Below are positions 8,080 through 16,603 of a DNA stretch of 64,000 bases, one piece after another. The position numbers and the translations under genes are program-made. Position 1 is the stretch's first letter. Each line of letters begins with the position of its first letter. The notes under the pieces are model-generated. The model worked only from the letters and a program-made list of their open reading frames with translations. It did no database searches and was not told the origin of the DNA. This stretch comes from Sinomonas gamaensis (GTDB lineage Bacteria; Actinomycetota; Actinomycetes; Actinomycetales; Micrococcaceae), in contig NZ_SSCL01000001.1 of NCBI RefSeq assembly GCF_005876955.1, positions 248,001 to 312,000 of the forward strand, written 5' to 3'.

Positions 8080-11000
8080 ATGCGCCACGCCCTTCGTTTC
8101 CGGCTTTTCGGTGCTTCGGCTGCGATTTGCGCAGCCGTCGGACTCAGCGTGCAAGCGCCGCCGGCGCATGCGCTCACCAGCCCTTCCTTCGTCCAACAGG
8201 CCTCAGGCCACGCCGCGGGGGTCGCATCACTCGGAGTGACTCCCGGTTCCGCCGTGGCGTCGGGGGACAGGCTCGTGGTGGCCGTCGGCGTTTGGAACAG
8301 CTCCTCGGCGACCACAGCGAGTGTGTCCGACTCTGCGGGGAACACCTACACCGAGCTCGTTCACTTTGCGGCCTCCGACCACACCGAGCTGAGCATTTGG
8401 ACTGCGCCGATCACAGCTGGTGGCGGGACGCGGCCGACAGTGACGGCCAAGCCGACCTCCAGCGCGGATGTCGGAGTCTCGGCCGTGGAGTACAGCGGCC
8501 TGACGACGGCGAGCGGCATCTCGGCCATGGACGTCCACGCGCAGGCTTCGGGCACCACGTCCACGAGCGGGACGGTCGCCTCGGGACCGACCGCGGCGAC
8601 AACGGGCGACGGCGAGCTTGCCTTCGGCGCCTACATCGACTCGGGGTTCGGTGACACCCTCGGGGGTGGGCAGGGCTTCACGGTACGGACGAATATGTCG
8701 AAGACTTCCGATATGGAGTTCGTGGACGAGGACGCGGTTGTCGGCCTCGGCTCGACGCCGAACGCGGGCTTCACGACGGGCGCGAACACGGTGTGGCTCG
8801 CCGCGACGGTGGTCCTCAAGACCGCGGCCGCGCCCCCGCCCACTGCTCCGTCGGCACCGACGGGCGTCCTGGCCAGCCCCGGGAACGGCTCGGCGACCGT
8901 GTCCTGGACCGCGCCCTCCGACGGCGGCTCCCAGATCTCGTCGTACACCGTCACCCCATACGTTGGTACTGCCGCGCAGCCGGCCACGACCGTGAAGGGA
9001 TCACCGGCGCCAACGTCGGCCACGGTGACTGGCCTTGTCAACGGCACGACCTACACGTTCACGGTCTCAGCTACGAACGCGGTCGGCACCGGCCCTGCAT
9101 CAGCGCCCTCGAACGCGGTAGTGCCGAGCGCCTACGCCAACGGCCAATGGGGCACCCTCCTCACGTGGCCGATCGTGGCCGCGCATTCGGTCGTGCTGGA
9201 CAGCGGAAAGCTGCTCCAGTGGGACGGGTGGCAGACACCCGAACCAACCTCTCTCTACGACCCTTCGACCGGCTCGTTCACGACCATCACCGCGCCGTCG
9301 AGCATCTTCTGCTCTGGCAACGCCAAGCTCGCCGACGGGCGCGTCATTGTTGCCGGCGGCTACGGCGTGACGACGACCGGCAACCTCGGCCTCACCGATA
9401 CGAACGTGTTCGACCCTGCAACTCAGTCCTGGAGCCGCCTCGCGAGTATGAACGTCCCGCGCTGGTATCCCGACCTTGTCGAACTCGCGGACGGACGCTA
9501 CGTGGCCATCAGCGGCAACTCGTCAAGCGCCTCGACGTGGGCCGACACCCCCGAGGTGTACGACCCGTCCACGAACAGCTGGACGTTGCTCAAGAACATC
9601 AGCACCTCCCAGGTCCACGAGGAGGAATACCCGTTCTCCTATCTGGCGCCCAACGGAAAGATCTTCACCATCGGCCCGTCCGAGGACGTCTCCTACTGGC
9701 TCGACGCTGACGCTCAGACCTGGACGTCAGTCGGGGCCAGCGGCCTGAAGAACGGCTCGTCCGTCATGTACCGGCCGGGCCAGATCCTCTACAGCGGGGG
9801 CGCGCCCAGTGTCACGTCAACAACGACGGCCGTGGCGGGTGCCGCGACGATTGACCTCACCGCGAGCGCGCCCGTCTGGAAGCCCATCGCGCCCATGAAC
9901 TACCCGCGCGTCTACCACACGCTCACTACCCTTGCCGATGGCCGCGTGCTAGCCGTGGGGGGAGAGCCCAGCTCAGATCAGACCCAAGTCACGAGCGGGG
10001 TCCTCCCAGCCGAGATCTGGAATCCCGCAACAGGCGCGTGGAGCGTGATCGGCCAGATCGCGGCCGCTCGCAACTACCACTCAACAGCCGTGCTCCAGCC
10101 CGACGGCACGGTGCTGGTCGCCGGCGGTGGCCACGAGGATTCGCTCAGCAACCCCGGGCAGTACAGTGCGCAGATCTACTCGCCGTCGTACTCGTTCGGT
10201 GGCACCCGGCCCACGATCTCATCCGCGCCCGGGACGATCGCCTACGGCTCGAGCTTTACCCTCGGCAGCCCCGATGCCGCCTCCATCAGCGCCATCAACC
10301 TCGCCTCGTTCGCAGCCGATACGCATCAAGCCGACATGGACCAGCACTTTGTCCCGCTCACCTTCACGGCCGGCTCGGGCTCCCTGGCTGTACAGGCTCC
10401 TGTCTCCGGCGCCTACGCGCCTCCGGGGAACTACATGCTCTTCATCGTCAACGGAAGCGGGGTGCCCTCCCTCGCCGCGACCGTTCACGTCGCGCCGCCG
10501 TCGAACGCTCCGGCCGCGCCAACGGGAGTGACGGCCTCGGCAGGAAACGCCTCGGCCAACGTCACGTGGACCGCGCCGAATAACGGGGGCTCGACCATCA
10601 CGTCGTACACCGTCACTCCGTGGACGGGCGGGGCAGCGCAGGCCTCCACAACGGTGACGGGCAACCCGGCACCAACAGGGGCGGCGATCACGGGCCTGAC
10701 GAACGGCGTTCCGTATACCTTCACGGTGACGGCGACGAACGCCGTCGGGACATCGCCCGCGTCGGCCCCGTCGAACAGCGTGACGCCGAGCCCCGTCGTC
10801 GTGCCGGCATTCGTCCAGCAGGGCAGCGCCCACGTGGCCAACTCGCCGCAGACGACCGTGACGCTCGGGCGCGCGGTCACCGCGGGGGACAGGCTCGTCG
10901 TAGAAATGGGTGTGTGGAATTCCTCGAACGCCACAGCGAGCAGCGTCACCGACTCTGCTGGCAACACCTACACCGAGCTCACGCACTTCACCGCCTCGGA

Positions 11001-11454
11001 CCACACGGAAATGAGCGTCTGGACGGCCCCGATCACGGGAGGGGGCGGCTCGACGGTCACCGTCACGGCAAAGACGACCTCTCCGGCTGATATTGGCCTC
11101 GGGGTCCTCGAATATTCGGGCCTCTCCACTGCGGCCGGAAGCGGCGCCGTCGATGTCCAGGCCCACGCCACGGGAACCACAGGAACGAGGGCCGCGACAG
11201 TCGCCTCGGGGCCCACCGCTGCAGCCAGCGCGGCCAATGAACTCGCGGTCGGCTTCTACGCCGATTCGGGCTTCGGGGACACGCTGGCGTCCGGATCGGG
11301 CTTCACCGCTCGCATCAATGTCTCGCCCACCCCGGATATGGAGTTCCTGGCGGAGGATCAGCTGACCGCCTCCGGCGCCACGTCTAACGCTGCGTTCTCA
11401 ACGGGCGCTTCAACGGTCTGGCTCGCAGCCGTCCTCGTTCTCAAGCACGCGTGA
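8080..11454 (+). CDS. Secreted galactose/glyoxal-oxidase-like protein with mirror-image accessory domains
   Basis: This is a probable secreted copper-radical oxidase (AA5 type) that would oxidise an alcohol or aldehyde and release peroxide; the substrate is unknown. The ATG at 8080 has GGAG at 8070-8073 and opens a Sec signal peptide ending near AHA. The order is: a beta domain (about 35-235), fibronectin type III (about 250-345), a seven-bladed Kelch-like core with repeated LADGR strands (about 350-690), a DUF1929-like C-cap, a second FN3 (about 805-905), and a second copy of the first beta domain to the end. By alignment to galactose oxidase, the active-site residues are Cys411 (FCSG), Tyr463 (RWYPD), Tyr666-His667 (NYHS) and His749 (DTHQ), all present. 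The last 45 bases overlap the convergent MFS gene. Confidence 0.85.
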   Translation: MRHALRFRLFGASAAICAAVGLSVQAPPAHALTSPSFVQQASGHAAGVASLGVTPGSAVASGDRLVVAVGVWNSSSATTASVSDSAGNTYTELVHFAASDHTELSIWTAPITAGGGTRPTVTAKPTSSADVGVSAVEYSGLTTASGISAMDVHAQASGTTSTSGTVASGPTAATTGDGELAFGAYIDSGFGDTLGGGQGFTVRTNMSKTSDMEFVDEDAVVGLGSTPNAGFTTGANTVWLAATVVLKTAAAPPPTAPSAPTGVLASPGNGSATVSWTAPSDGGSQISSYTVTPYVGTAAQPATTVKGSPAPTSATVTGLVNGTTYTFTVSATNAVGTGPASAPSNAVVPSAYANGQWGTLLTWPIVAAHSVVLDSGKLLQWDGWQTPEPTSLYDPSTGSFTTITAPSSIFCSGNAKLADGRVIVAGGYGVTTTGNLGLTDTNVFDPATQSWSRLASMNVPRWYPDLVELADGRYVAISGNSSSASTWADTPEVYDPSTNSWTLLKNISTSQVHEEEYPFSYLAPNGKIFTIGPSEDVSYWLDADAQTWTSVGASGLKNGSSVMYRPGQILYSGGAPSVTSTTTAVAGAATIDLTASAPVWKPIAPMNYPRVYHTLTTLADGRVLAVGGEPSSDQTQVTSGVLPAEIWNPATGAWSVIGQIAAARNYHSTAVLQPDGTVLVAGGGHEDSLSNPGQYSAQIYSPSYSFGGTRPTISSAPGTIAYGSSFTLGSPDAASISAINLASFAADTHQADMDQHFVPLTFTAGSGSLAVQAPVSGAYAPPGNYMLFIVNGSGVPSLAATVHVAPPSNAPAAPTGVTASAGNASANVTWTAPNNGGSTITSYTVTPWTGGAAQASTTVTGNPAPTGAAITGLTNGVPYTFTVTATNAVGTSPASAPSNSVTPSPVVVPAFVQQGSAHVANSPQTTVTLGRAVTAGDRLVVEMGVWNSSNATASSVTDSAGNTYTELTHFTASDHTEMSVWTAPITGGGGSTVTVTAKTTSPADIGLGVLEYSGLSTAAGSGAVDVQAHATGTTGTRAATVASGPTAAASAANELAVGFYADSGFGDTLASGSGFTARINVSPTPDMEFLAEDQLTASGATSNAAFSTGASTVWLAAVLVLKHA

Positions 11455-12669
11455 TCTCTCGGCGCTGATCCGATGCCGTCGTCCGGCCCACGCCGGGATC
11501 GCGAGGAGCAGGCACGCCCCCGAGGCGGCGAAGGCCCACACGTAGCCCACGCTGTCGGCGAGAAGGCCAGCCAGCAGCGGCCCCACGATGCTTCCGACGT
11601 CCGAGACCATCTGGAAGACCGCCAGCGGAGCACCCCCGCTCCGCTCTCGGCCGATGACGTCCGCCACGGTGGCCTGGAGGGCGGGGCTGAGGAGGCCTGA
11701 GCCGAAACCAGCCACCACCGACAGCAGGAAGAGCACGCCGTTGCTGCCGCTCACGCCCATGAGGGCCGTGCCGACGGCCGCGATGCCGAGCCCCGCGAGG
11801 GCCAGCGGCCGCCGGCCCCAGGTGTCCACGAGGCGCCCCGAGAAAGTCAGGGCACCCGCAGTGCCGAGGGCGAAGAGGGCGAGCGCAAGGCCCGCCACCG
11901 CCGGGGCGGCGTGCAGCACGGCGGCGGCGAAGAGCGGGACGAGAGCCATGCGGATGCCGAACGTGGCCCATCCGTTCGCGAAGTTGGAGACCAGGGCGGC
12001 GCGGTACGGGGCCACGGACAGTGCCTCGGAAAGGCGCAGCGGAGGCAGCGCGGTCCGGACCTCGGCAGTCCGTCCGCGCCCGAGCATGATGCCGACGATC
12101 GATGCCGCGACTACGAGTGTCCCGGCGTACACGAGGAACGGGACCCGCAGCCCGAGGCCGGCGAGAAGGCCGCCTACCAGCGGGCCGGCGATGTTCCCCA
12201 GGAGGAACGAGGAGGCGTACAGGCCACTCACGCGCCCGCGCGCCTCGGGTGGAGCGAGCCGCACGATGAGCCCCGATGCCGAGATGGTGAACATCGTGGA
12301 GCCAATCCCGGCGAGTCCCCGGAAGAGCAGGAGTTGCCAATAGCTTCCGGCGAACGCGCACGCGCCGGTGAACACCGCGACTGTGAGGACACCGATCACG
12401 TAGACCGGGCGCTCCCCGAGCCGGTTCACCAGGCCGCCCGCGGTGGGTGCCAGGACGAGTCGGGTCAACGCGAATGCGCTCACGATCACGGACGCGGCTG
12501 TGGCACCGACACCGAAGCTCGCTGCGAACTGGGGCAGGACCGGGGCGACAAGACCGAAGCCGATGGCGATCGCGAAGGCGGCCGCAACGAGAACCCAGAC
12601 ATCGCGGGGGATCGCGGTGCGGGGAGCGCCCGGGCGGCGGACCGCCGCGCGGGGGAACAGGCGGAGCAT
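11410..12669 (-). CDS. MFS multidrug-efflux-type transporter
   Basis: This is a 419-residue inner-membrane protein with about twelve hydrophobic segments and an N-terminal basic tail. Between TM2 and TM3 the loop GGLVNRLGERPVYVIG matches the MFS GxLaDrxGrkxxl motif. A second version (GRLVDTWGRRPLALAG) lies in the C-terminal half. The TM5 region, LLGNIAGPLVGGLLAG, resembles the drug/H+ antiporter motif C. It most resembles the DHA1 efflux subfamily; the substrate cannot be read from sequence. It is transcribed alone towards the oxidase gene and its final 15 codons overlap that gene's end. The start ATG is the first in-frame codon. Confidence 0.85.
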   Translation of the reverse strand: MLRLFPRAAVRRPGAPRTAIPRDVWVLVAAAFAIAIGFGLVAPVLPQFAASFGVGATAASVIVSAFALTRLVLAPTAGGLVNRLGERPVYVIGVLTVAVFTGACAFAGSYWQLLLFRGLAGIGSTMFTISASGLIVRLAPPEARGRVSGLYASSFLLGNIAGPLVGGLLAGLGLRVPFLVYAGTLVVAASIVGIMLGRGRTAEVRTALPPLRLSEALSVAPYRAALVSNFANGWATFGIRMALVPLFAAAVLHAAPAVAGLALALFALGTAGALTFSGRLVDTWGRRPLALAGLGIAAVGTALMGVSGSNGVLFLLSVVAGFGSGLLSPALQATVADVIGRERSGGAPLAVFQMVSDVGSIVGPLLAGLLADSVGYVWAFAASGACLLLAIPAWAGRRHRISAERSRVLENEDGCEPDR

Positions 12670-12705
12670 GTCCCAACCCTATGGAAGAGCGCTCTGAAAC
12701 ACAGC

Positions 12706-12733
12706 GTTAACGTGCCGGTGATGCTGCCTTAAC
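12706..12733 (+). promoter_or_regulatory. Nitrogen-regulator (GlnR-like) operator upstream of first amt
   Basis: GTTAAC (12706), GGTGAT (12717) and CTTAAC (12728) recur at an exact 11-base period, followed by TTGTAAC about 16 bases on. The same spacing and half-sites occur upstream of the second amt gene (14727-14754). Half-sites one helical turn apart resemble actinobacterial GlnR targets (gTnAC-n6-GaAAC type). Assignment to GlnR rather than another nitrogen regulator is inference. Confidence 0.5.
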
Positions 12734-12890
12734 GCGGGGGATGAAGTTGTAACAACCGGGCAATTTGGGTCGCGAGCGGCTGAAACACCGGAGGAGCAAT
12801 CTGGTCTCAGTGGTCCGATCGGGCCGTCGAGAAGCGGCGGCGACGGGCCAGACGATTCCGTTCTGTTCCACCCCTCGAAAGGCAATCACC

Positions 12891-14267
12891 ATGAATGCTG
12901 GCGATACCGCCTGGGTCCTCGCCTCGGCAGCGCTCGTGCTGCTCATGACGCCCGGGCTTGCTTTCTTCTACGGCGGCATGACCCGCGCCAAGTCTGTGCT
13001 CAACATGATGATGATGAGCTTCGGAGCCATCGCGCTCGTCGGAGTCCTGTGGGCCACCGTGGGCTACTCGATGTCGTTCGGCACCGACGCTTTCGGCGGC
13101 CTCATCGGCAATCTCGACAAGTTCGGCCTCCACGGGGCTCTCTCGACCGGACAGGACATGTCGCTGGCCGGCACCATCCCTGAACTCGCCTTCGTCGGAT
13201 TCCAGGGCGTGTTCGCGATCATCACTGTTGCGCTCGTCTCCGGCTCGATCGCCGACCGGGCCAAGTTCGGCTCGTGGATGGTGTTCGCGGCCCTGTTCTC
13301 GGTCCTCGTCTACTTCCCGGTGGCGCACTGGGTGTTCGACGCCAATAAGGACGCGAACGGCAACTTCATCGGCGGCTGGCTCAACCACCTCGGCGTGATC
13401 GACTTCGCTGGTGGTACTGCCGTCCACATCAACGCCGGCGCGGCGGGTCTCGCGCTCGCCCTCGTCCTCGGCAAGCGTCGCGGCTTCGGCAAGGATCCGA
13501 ACCACCGCCCGCACAACCTCCCGTTCGTGATGCTCGGCGCGGGCCTCCTCTGGTTCGGCTGGTTCGGCTTCAACGCAGGTTCGGCGCTCGCCGCCAACGG
13601 AACTGCTGCCTTCGCCTGGATCAATACGCTCGTCGCTCCGTGCGCCGCCGTCCTGGGCTGGCTCATCGTCGAGAAGATCCGCGACGGTCACGCAACCTCC
13701 CTCGGCGCTGCCTCCGGCGCTGTGGCAGGCCTTGTTGCGATCACCCCGGCCTGTGCGGCCATCTCCCCGCTCTACGCCATCATCCTCGGCGTCCTCGCGG
13801 GTGCCGTCTGCGCCCTCGCCGTGGGCCTCAAATACCGCTTCGGCTACGACGATTCGCTCGACGTCGTGGGCGTCCACCTCGTGGGCGGCCTCGTGGGCAC
13901 GCTCTTCATCGGTCTTGCGGCCAGCCCGGGTGCCCCGTCGGCCGGAACCGGCCTGTTCTACGGTGGCGGTTTCGACCTTCTCGGGAAGCAGGCCATCGGC
14001 GCCTTCACGGTCCTCGGCTACTCGTTCCTGGTCTCGCTCCTCATCGGCCTCCTGATCAAGGCGACCATCGGGTTCCGCGTCTCGAGCGAGGCGGAGGAGG
14101 CTGGCGTCGATATTGCGATCCACGCCGAGACGGCGTACTCCTCGACCGCGTCGGGCGGCAACGGCTTCCACCCACTGGGTGCCAAGGGCGCCGCAGAAGA
14201 GATCTCCGGGTTCAACGCGGACGATCTGCTCACTGAGTCCACCAAGGCAGGGAAGGTCACTTCATGA
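12891..14267 (+). CDS. amt: Ammonium transporter, copy 1
   Basis: This is an Amt/MEP/Rh channel that moves ammonium across the cytoplasmic membrane. The product is 458 residues with eleven predicted helices. It has family landmarks: MTPGLAFFYGGM in TM1, the Phe gate segment SFGAIALVGVLWATVGYSM, and the DFAGGTAVHINAGAAGL stretch containing the first pore His. The second is in DVVGVHLVGG. ATG at 12891 begins the usual MNAGDTAWV; an upstream open extension to 12765 overlaps the regulatory region and is rejected. It overlaps glnK1 by four bases (ATGA), so transporter and regulator are coupled. About 80% of residues look shared with the second copy downstream. Confidence 0.95.
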   Translation: MNAGDTAWVLASAALVLLMTPGLAFFYGGMTRAKSVLNMMMMSFGAIALVGVLWATVGYSMSFGTDAFGGLIGNLDKFGLHGALSTGQDMSLAGTIPELAFVGFQGVFAIITVALVSGSIADRAKFGSWMVFAALFSVLVYFPVAHWVFDANKDANGNFIGGWLNHLGVIDFAGGTAVHINAGAAGLALALVLGKRRGFGKDPNHRPHNLPFVMLGAGLLWFGWFGFNAGSALAANGTAAFAWINTLVAPCAAVLGWLIVEKIRDGHATSLGAASGAVAGLVAITPACAAISPLYAIILGVLAGAVCALAVGLKYRFGYDDSLDVVGVHLVGGLVGTLFIGLAASPGAPSAGTGLFYGGGFDLLGKQAIGAFTVLGYSFLVSLLIGLLIKATIGFRVSSEAEEAGVDIAIHAETAYSSTASGGNGFHPLGAKGAAEEISGFNADDLLTESTKAGKVTS

Positions 14268-14602
14268 AGCTCATCACCGCGATCGTTCGGCCCGAGAAGC
14301 TTGACGCGATCCGAGAAGGCCTCGAGTCCTACGGAGTCCAGGGCCTGACCGTCAGCACGGCGAGCGGCTACGGCCAGCAGCGCGGCTACACCGAGGTGTA
14401 CCGCGGCGCGGAGTACAGCGTGGACCTCCTCCCCAAGGTCAGGGTCGAGATCCTCGCGACCGACGAGCAGACTGACGACATCCTCGACGTCATCATCACG
14501 ACGGCCAACACGGGCCGCGCCGGTGATGGCAAGGTCTGGACGGTTGACGTCCACGAGGCCATCAGGGTCAGGACTGGCGAGCGCGGGGCAGCCGCGATCT
14601 AG
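14264..14602 (+). CDS. glnK: Nitrogen regulatory protein P-II, copy 1
   Basis: This trimeric sensor binds ATP/ADP and 2-oxoglutarate and plugs Amt when nitrogen is plentiful. The 112-residue protein begins MKLITAIVRPEKLDAIREGL. It carries the T-loop with the modifiable Tyr in QQRGYTEVYRGAEY (tyrosine 51 by family numbering) and the C-loop region TGRAGDGKVWTVDV. In actinobacteria the T-loop Tyr is adenylylated by GlnD. Its ATG overlaps the amt1 stop by four bases. A strong terminator 38 bases downstream closes this amt-glnK unit before the second begins. It differs from copy 2 mostly by conservative changes. Confidence 0.95.
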   Translation: MKLITAIVRPEKLDAIREGLESYGVQGLTVSTASGYGQQRGYTEVYRGAEYSVDLLPKVRVEILATDEQTDDILDVIITTANTGRAGDGKVWTVDVHEAIRVRTGERGAAAI

Positions 14603-14640
14603 CCAGCACACCCAAGCAGGCCGGCCCACCCAAGCAGGGG

Positions 14641-14679
14641 AGCGGACGACGGCGGGAGGACCCCGCCGTCGTCCGCTTT
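14641..14679 (+). terminator. Intrinsic terminator after first amt-glnK pair
   Basis: A perfect 16-bp stem (14641-14656 with 14662-14677) encloses a 5-base loop and is followed by a short T run. It is the clearest intrinsic terminator in the window. It shows that the two amt-glnK pairs are separate transcription units. Confidence 0.85.
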
Positions 14680-14726
14680 CCTCAGGACGGACAACCCGGG
14701 CGGAACCCGGCACGAGGAAACATGGC

Positions 14727-14754
14727 GTTAACACCCTGGTGACGGACTCTTAAC
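14727..14754 (+). promoter_or_regulatory. Nitrogen-regulator (GlnR-like) operator upstream of second amt
   Basis: GTTAAC (14727), GGTGAC (14738) and CTTAAC (14749) are spaced 11 bases apart, the same as at 12706-12733, with TTGTAAC again about 16 bases downstream. Conservation of half-sites while the bases between have changed suggests selection on binding rather than mere recent duplication. Regulator identity is inferred. Confidence 0.5.
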
Positions 14755-14861
14755 GTCCGTGGCTCTGTTGTAACACTGGGGCAACATGGGCGCCCGAAGT
14801 TGGAAACACCGGGGGAGGAATCTGGAAACCGACCGTTTCCCCCTCGGAAGGCCCACGACCC

Positions 14862-16268
14862 ATGAATGCTGGCGACACCGCCTGGGTACTCGTCTCCGCA
14901 GCGCTCGTGCTGCTCATGTCGCCCGGACTCGCGATCTTCTACGGTGGCATGACCCGCGTGAAGTCCATGCTCAACATGATGATGATGAGCTTTGGCGCCC
15001 TCGCCATCGTCGGCGTCCTCTGGGTGACAATCGGCTACTCCATCTCGTTCGGCGATGACGCGTTCGGGGGCCTGTTCGGGAATCCCTTCGAGTTCTTCGG
15101 TCTCCACGGCCTCCTGTCGACCGGGAAGGACATGCCGCTGGTCGGGAGCATCCCGGAGATCGTGTTCGTGGGCTTCCAAGGTGTGTTCGCGACCGTCACG
15201 GTTGCGCTGGTCTCCGGCGCGATTGCTGACCGCGCCAAGTTCGGCTCCTGGATGGTGTTCGCCGCCCTGTGGGGCGTCCTCGTGTACTTCCCGGTCGCGC
15301 ACTGGGTGTTCGACGCAAAGTCGGACTCCCACGGCACGTTCATCGGCGGCTGGCTCAACCACCTCGGGCTCATCGACTTCGCCGGGGGAACGGCCGTGGA
15401 AGTGAACGCCGGCGCTGCGGGCCTGGCTTTGGCCATTGTCCTCGGGAAGCGGCTCGGCTTCGGCAAGGACCCCAACCACCGCCCGCACAACCTCCCGCTC
15501 GTGATGCTGGGCTGCGGCCTCCTCTGGTTCGGCTGGTTCGGCTTCAACGCCGGTTCGGCTCTCGCGGCAAATGGCACCGCGGGCTTCGTCTGGATCAACA
15601 CGCTCGTGGCACCGTGCGCTGCCGTGCTCAGCTGGCTCGTGGTCGAGAAGCTCCGCGACGGTCACGCTACGTCCTTCGGGGCCGCGTCCGGCGCTATCGC
15701 CGGCCTAGTCGCCATCACACCGTCCTGCGCCTCCTTGACGCCGCTGTGGGCCATTGTCCTCGGCCTCGTCGCGGGAACCGTCTGTGCGCTGGCCGTGGGC
15801 CTCAAGTACAGGTTCGGCTACGACGACTCGCTCGACGTGGTGGGGGTGCACCTCGTGGGCGGCATCGTGGGGACGCTCTTCATCGGCCTCGCCGCGAGCC
15901 CCGATGCTCCACTCGCCGGCCGAGGTCTGTTCTACGGCGGCGGCCTCGAGCTCCTCGGCAAGCAGGCCCTCGGCACCGGAGCCGTGCTCGTCTATTCGTT
16001 TGCGGTCTCCATCGCGCTCGGCCTCGCCATCAAGGCGGTCATGGGCTTCCGGGTCTCCGCTGACGTCGAGGAAGCGGGGGTCGACATCGCGATCCACGCC
16101 GAGACGGCCTATCACTCCGGTTCGTCCTCGGCCAGCGGATTCCATCCGCTCGCGGCCAAGCTCCCCGTCGCCCACCTGCAGGGGCCAGTTCACGCTCACG
16201 ACGGCGTCGGCGAGTCTGTTGGACGGGAGCTCGTCGACGCGCGCGGCGCGGCTACAGTTTCCTCGTGA
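14862..16268 (+). CDS. amt: Ammonium transporter, copy 2
   Basis: This 468-residue Amt channel starts MNAGDTAWVLVSAALVLL. It has the same pore and gate motifs as copy 1 (SPGLAIFYGGM, DFAGGTAVEVNAGAAGL, DVVGVHLVGG). One difference in the pore region is HIN in copy 1 changed to EVN here, at the residue before the conserved Asn. The C-terminal 40 residues (from KLPVAHLQ) are unrelated to copy 1, so the cytosolic tail that contacts P-II has diverged. It overlaps the next P-II gene by four bases (GTGA). It is preceded by the second copy of the operator and by a GGGGGAGG stretch upstream. Confidence 0.95.
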   Translation: MNAGDTAWVLVSAALVLLMSPGLAIFYGGMTRVKSMLNMMMMSFGALAIVGVLWVTIGYSISFGDDAFGGLFGNPFEFFGLHGLLSTGKDMPLVGSIPEIVFVGFQGVFATVTVALVSGAIADRAKFGSWMVFAALWGVLVYFPVAHWVFDAKSDSHGTFIGGWLNHLGLIDFAGGTAVEVNAGAAGLALAIVLGKRLGFGKDPNHRPHNLPLVMLGCGLLWFGWFGFNAGSALAANGTAGFVWINTLVAPCAAVLSWLVVEKLRDGHATSFGAASGAIAGLVAITPSCASLTPLWAIVLGLVAGTVCALAVGLKYRFGYDDSLDVVGVHLVGGIVGTLFIGLAASPDAPLAGRGLFYGGGLELLGKQALGTGAVLVYSFAVSIALGLAIKAVMGFRVSADVEEAGVDIAIHAETAYHSGSSSASGFHPLAAKLPVAHLQGPVHAHDGVGESVGRELVDARGAATVSS

Positions 16269-16603
16269 AGCTCATTACTGCGATCGTCCGTCCCGAAAAG
16301 CTCGACACCATCAGGGAGGGCCTCGAGTCCTACGGGGTGCAAGGCCTCACCGTGACCAAGGCGAGCGGCTACGGGCGCCAGCGCGGCTACACGCAGGTGT
16401 ATCGCGGCGCCGAATACACGGTGGACCTCGTGCCCAAGATCCGCGTCGAGGTTCTCGCCTCGGACGAGCAGACCGAGGACATCCTCGACGTGATCGTCGC
16501 GGCGGCCAACACGGGCAAGGCCGGCGACGGCAAGGTGTGGACCGTTCAGGTCGACGACGTGGTGCGGGTCCGCACCGGCGAGCGCGGAACGGACGCTATC
16601 TGA
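16265..16603 (+). CDS. glnK: Nitrogen regulatory protein P-II, copy 2
   Basis: This is a 112-residue P-II protein starting KLITAIVRPEKLDTIREGL after a GTG initiator. The T-loop (RQRGYTQVYRGAEY) with its modifiable Tyr and the GKAGDGKVWTVQV segment are intact. It overlaps amt copy 2 by four bases and would be coupled to it. Its last eight bases overlap the end of the convergent zwf-like gene, leaving no room for a separate terminator. Differences from copy 1 include the T-loop flank (GRQR versus GQQR) and the C-terminal strand. Confidence 0.95.
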   Translation: MKLITAIVRPEKLDTIREGLESYGVQGLTVTKASGYGRQRGYTQVYRGAEYTVDLVPKIRVEVLASDEQTEDILDVIVAAANTGKAGDGKVWTVQVDDVVRVRTGERGTDAI

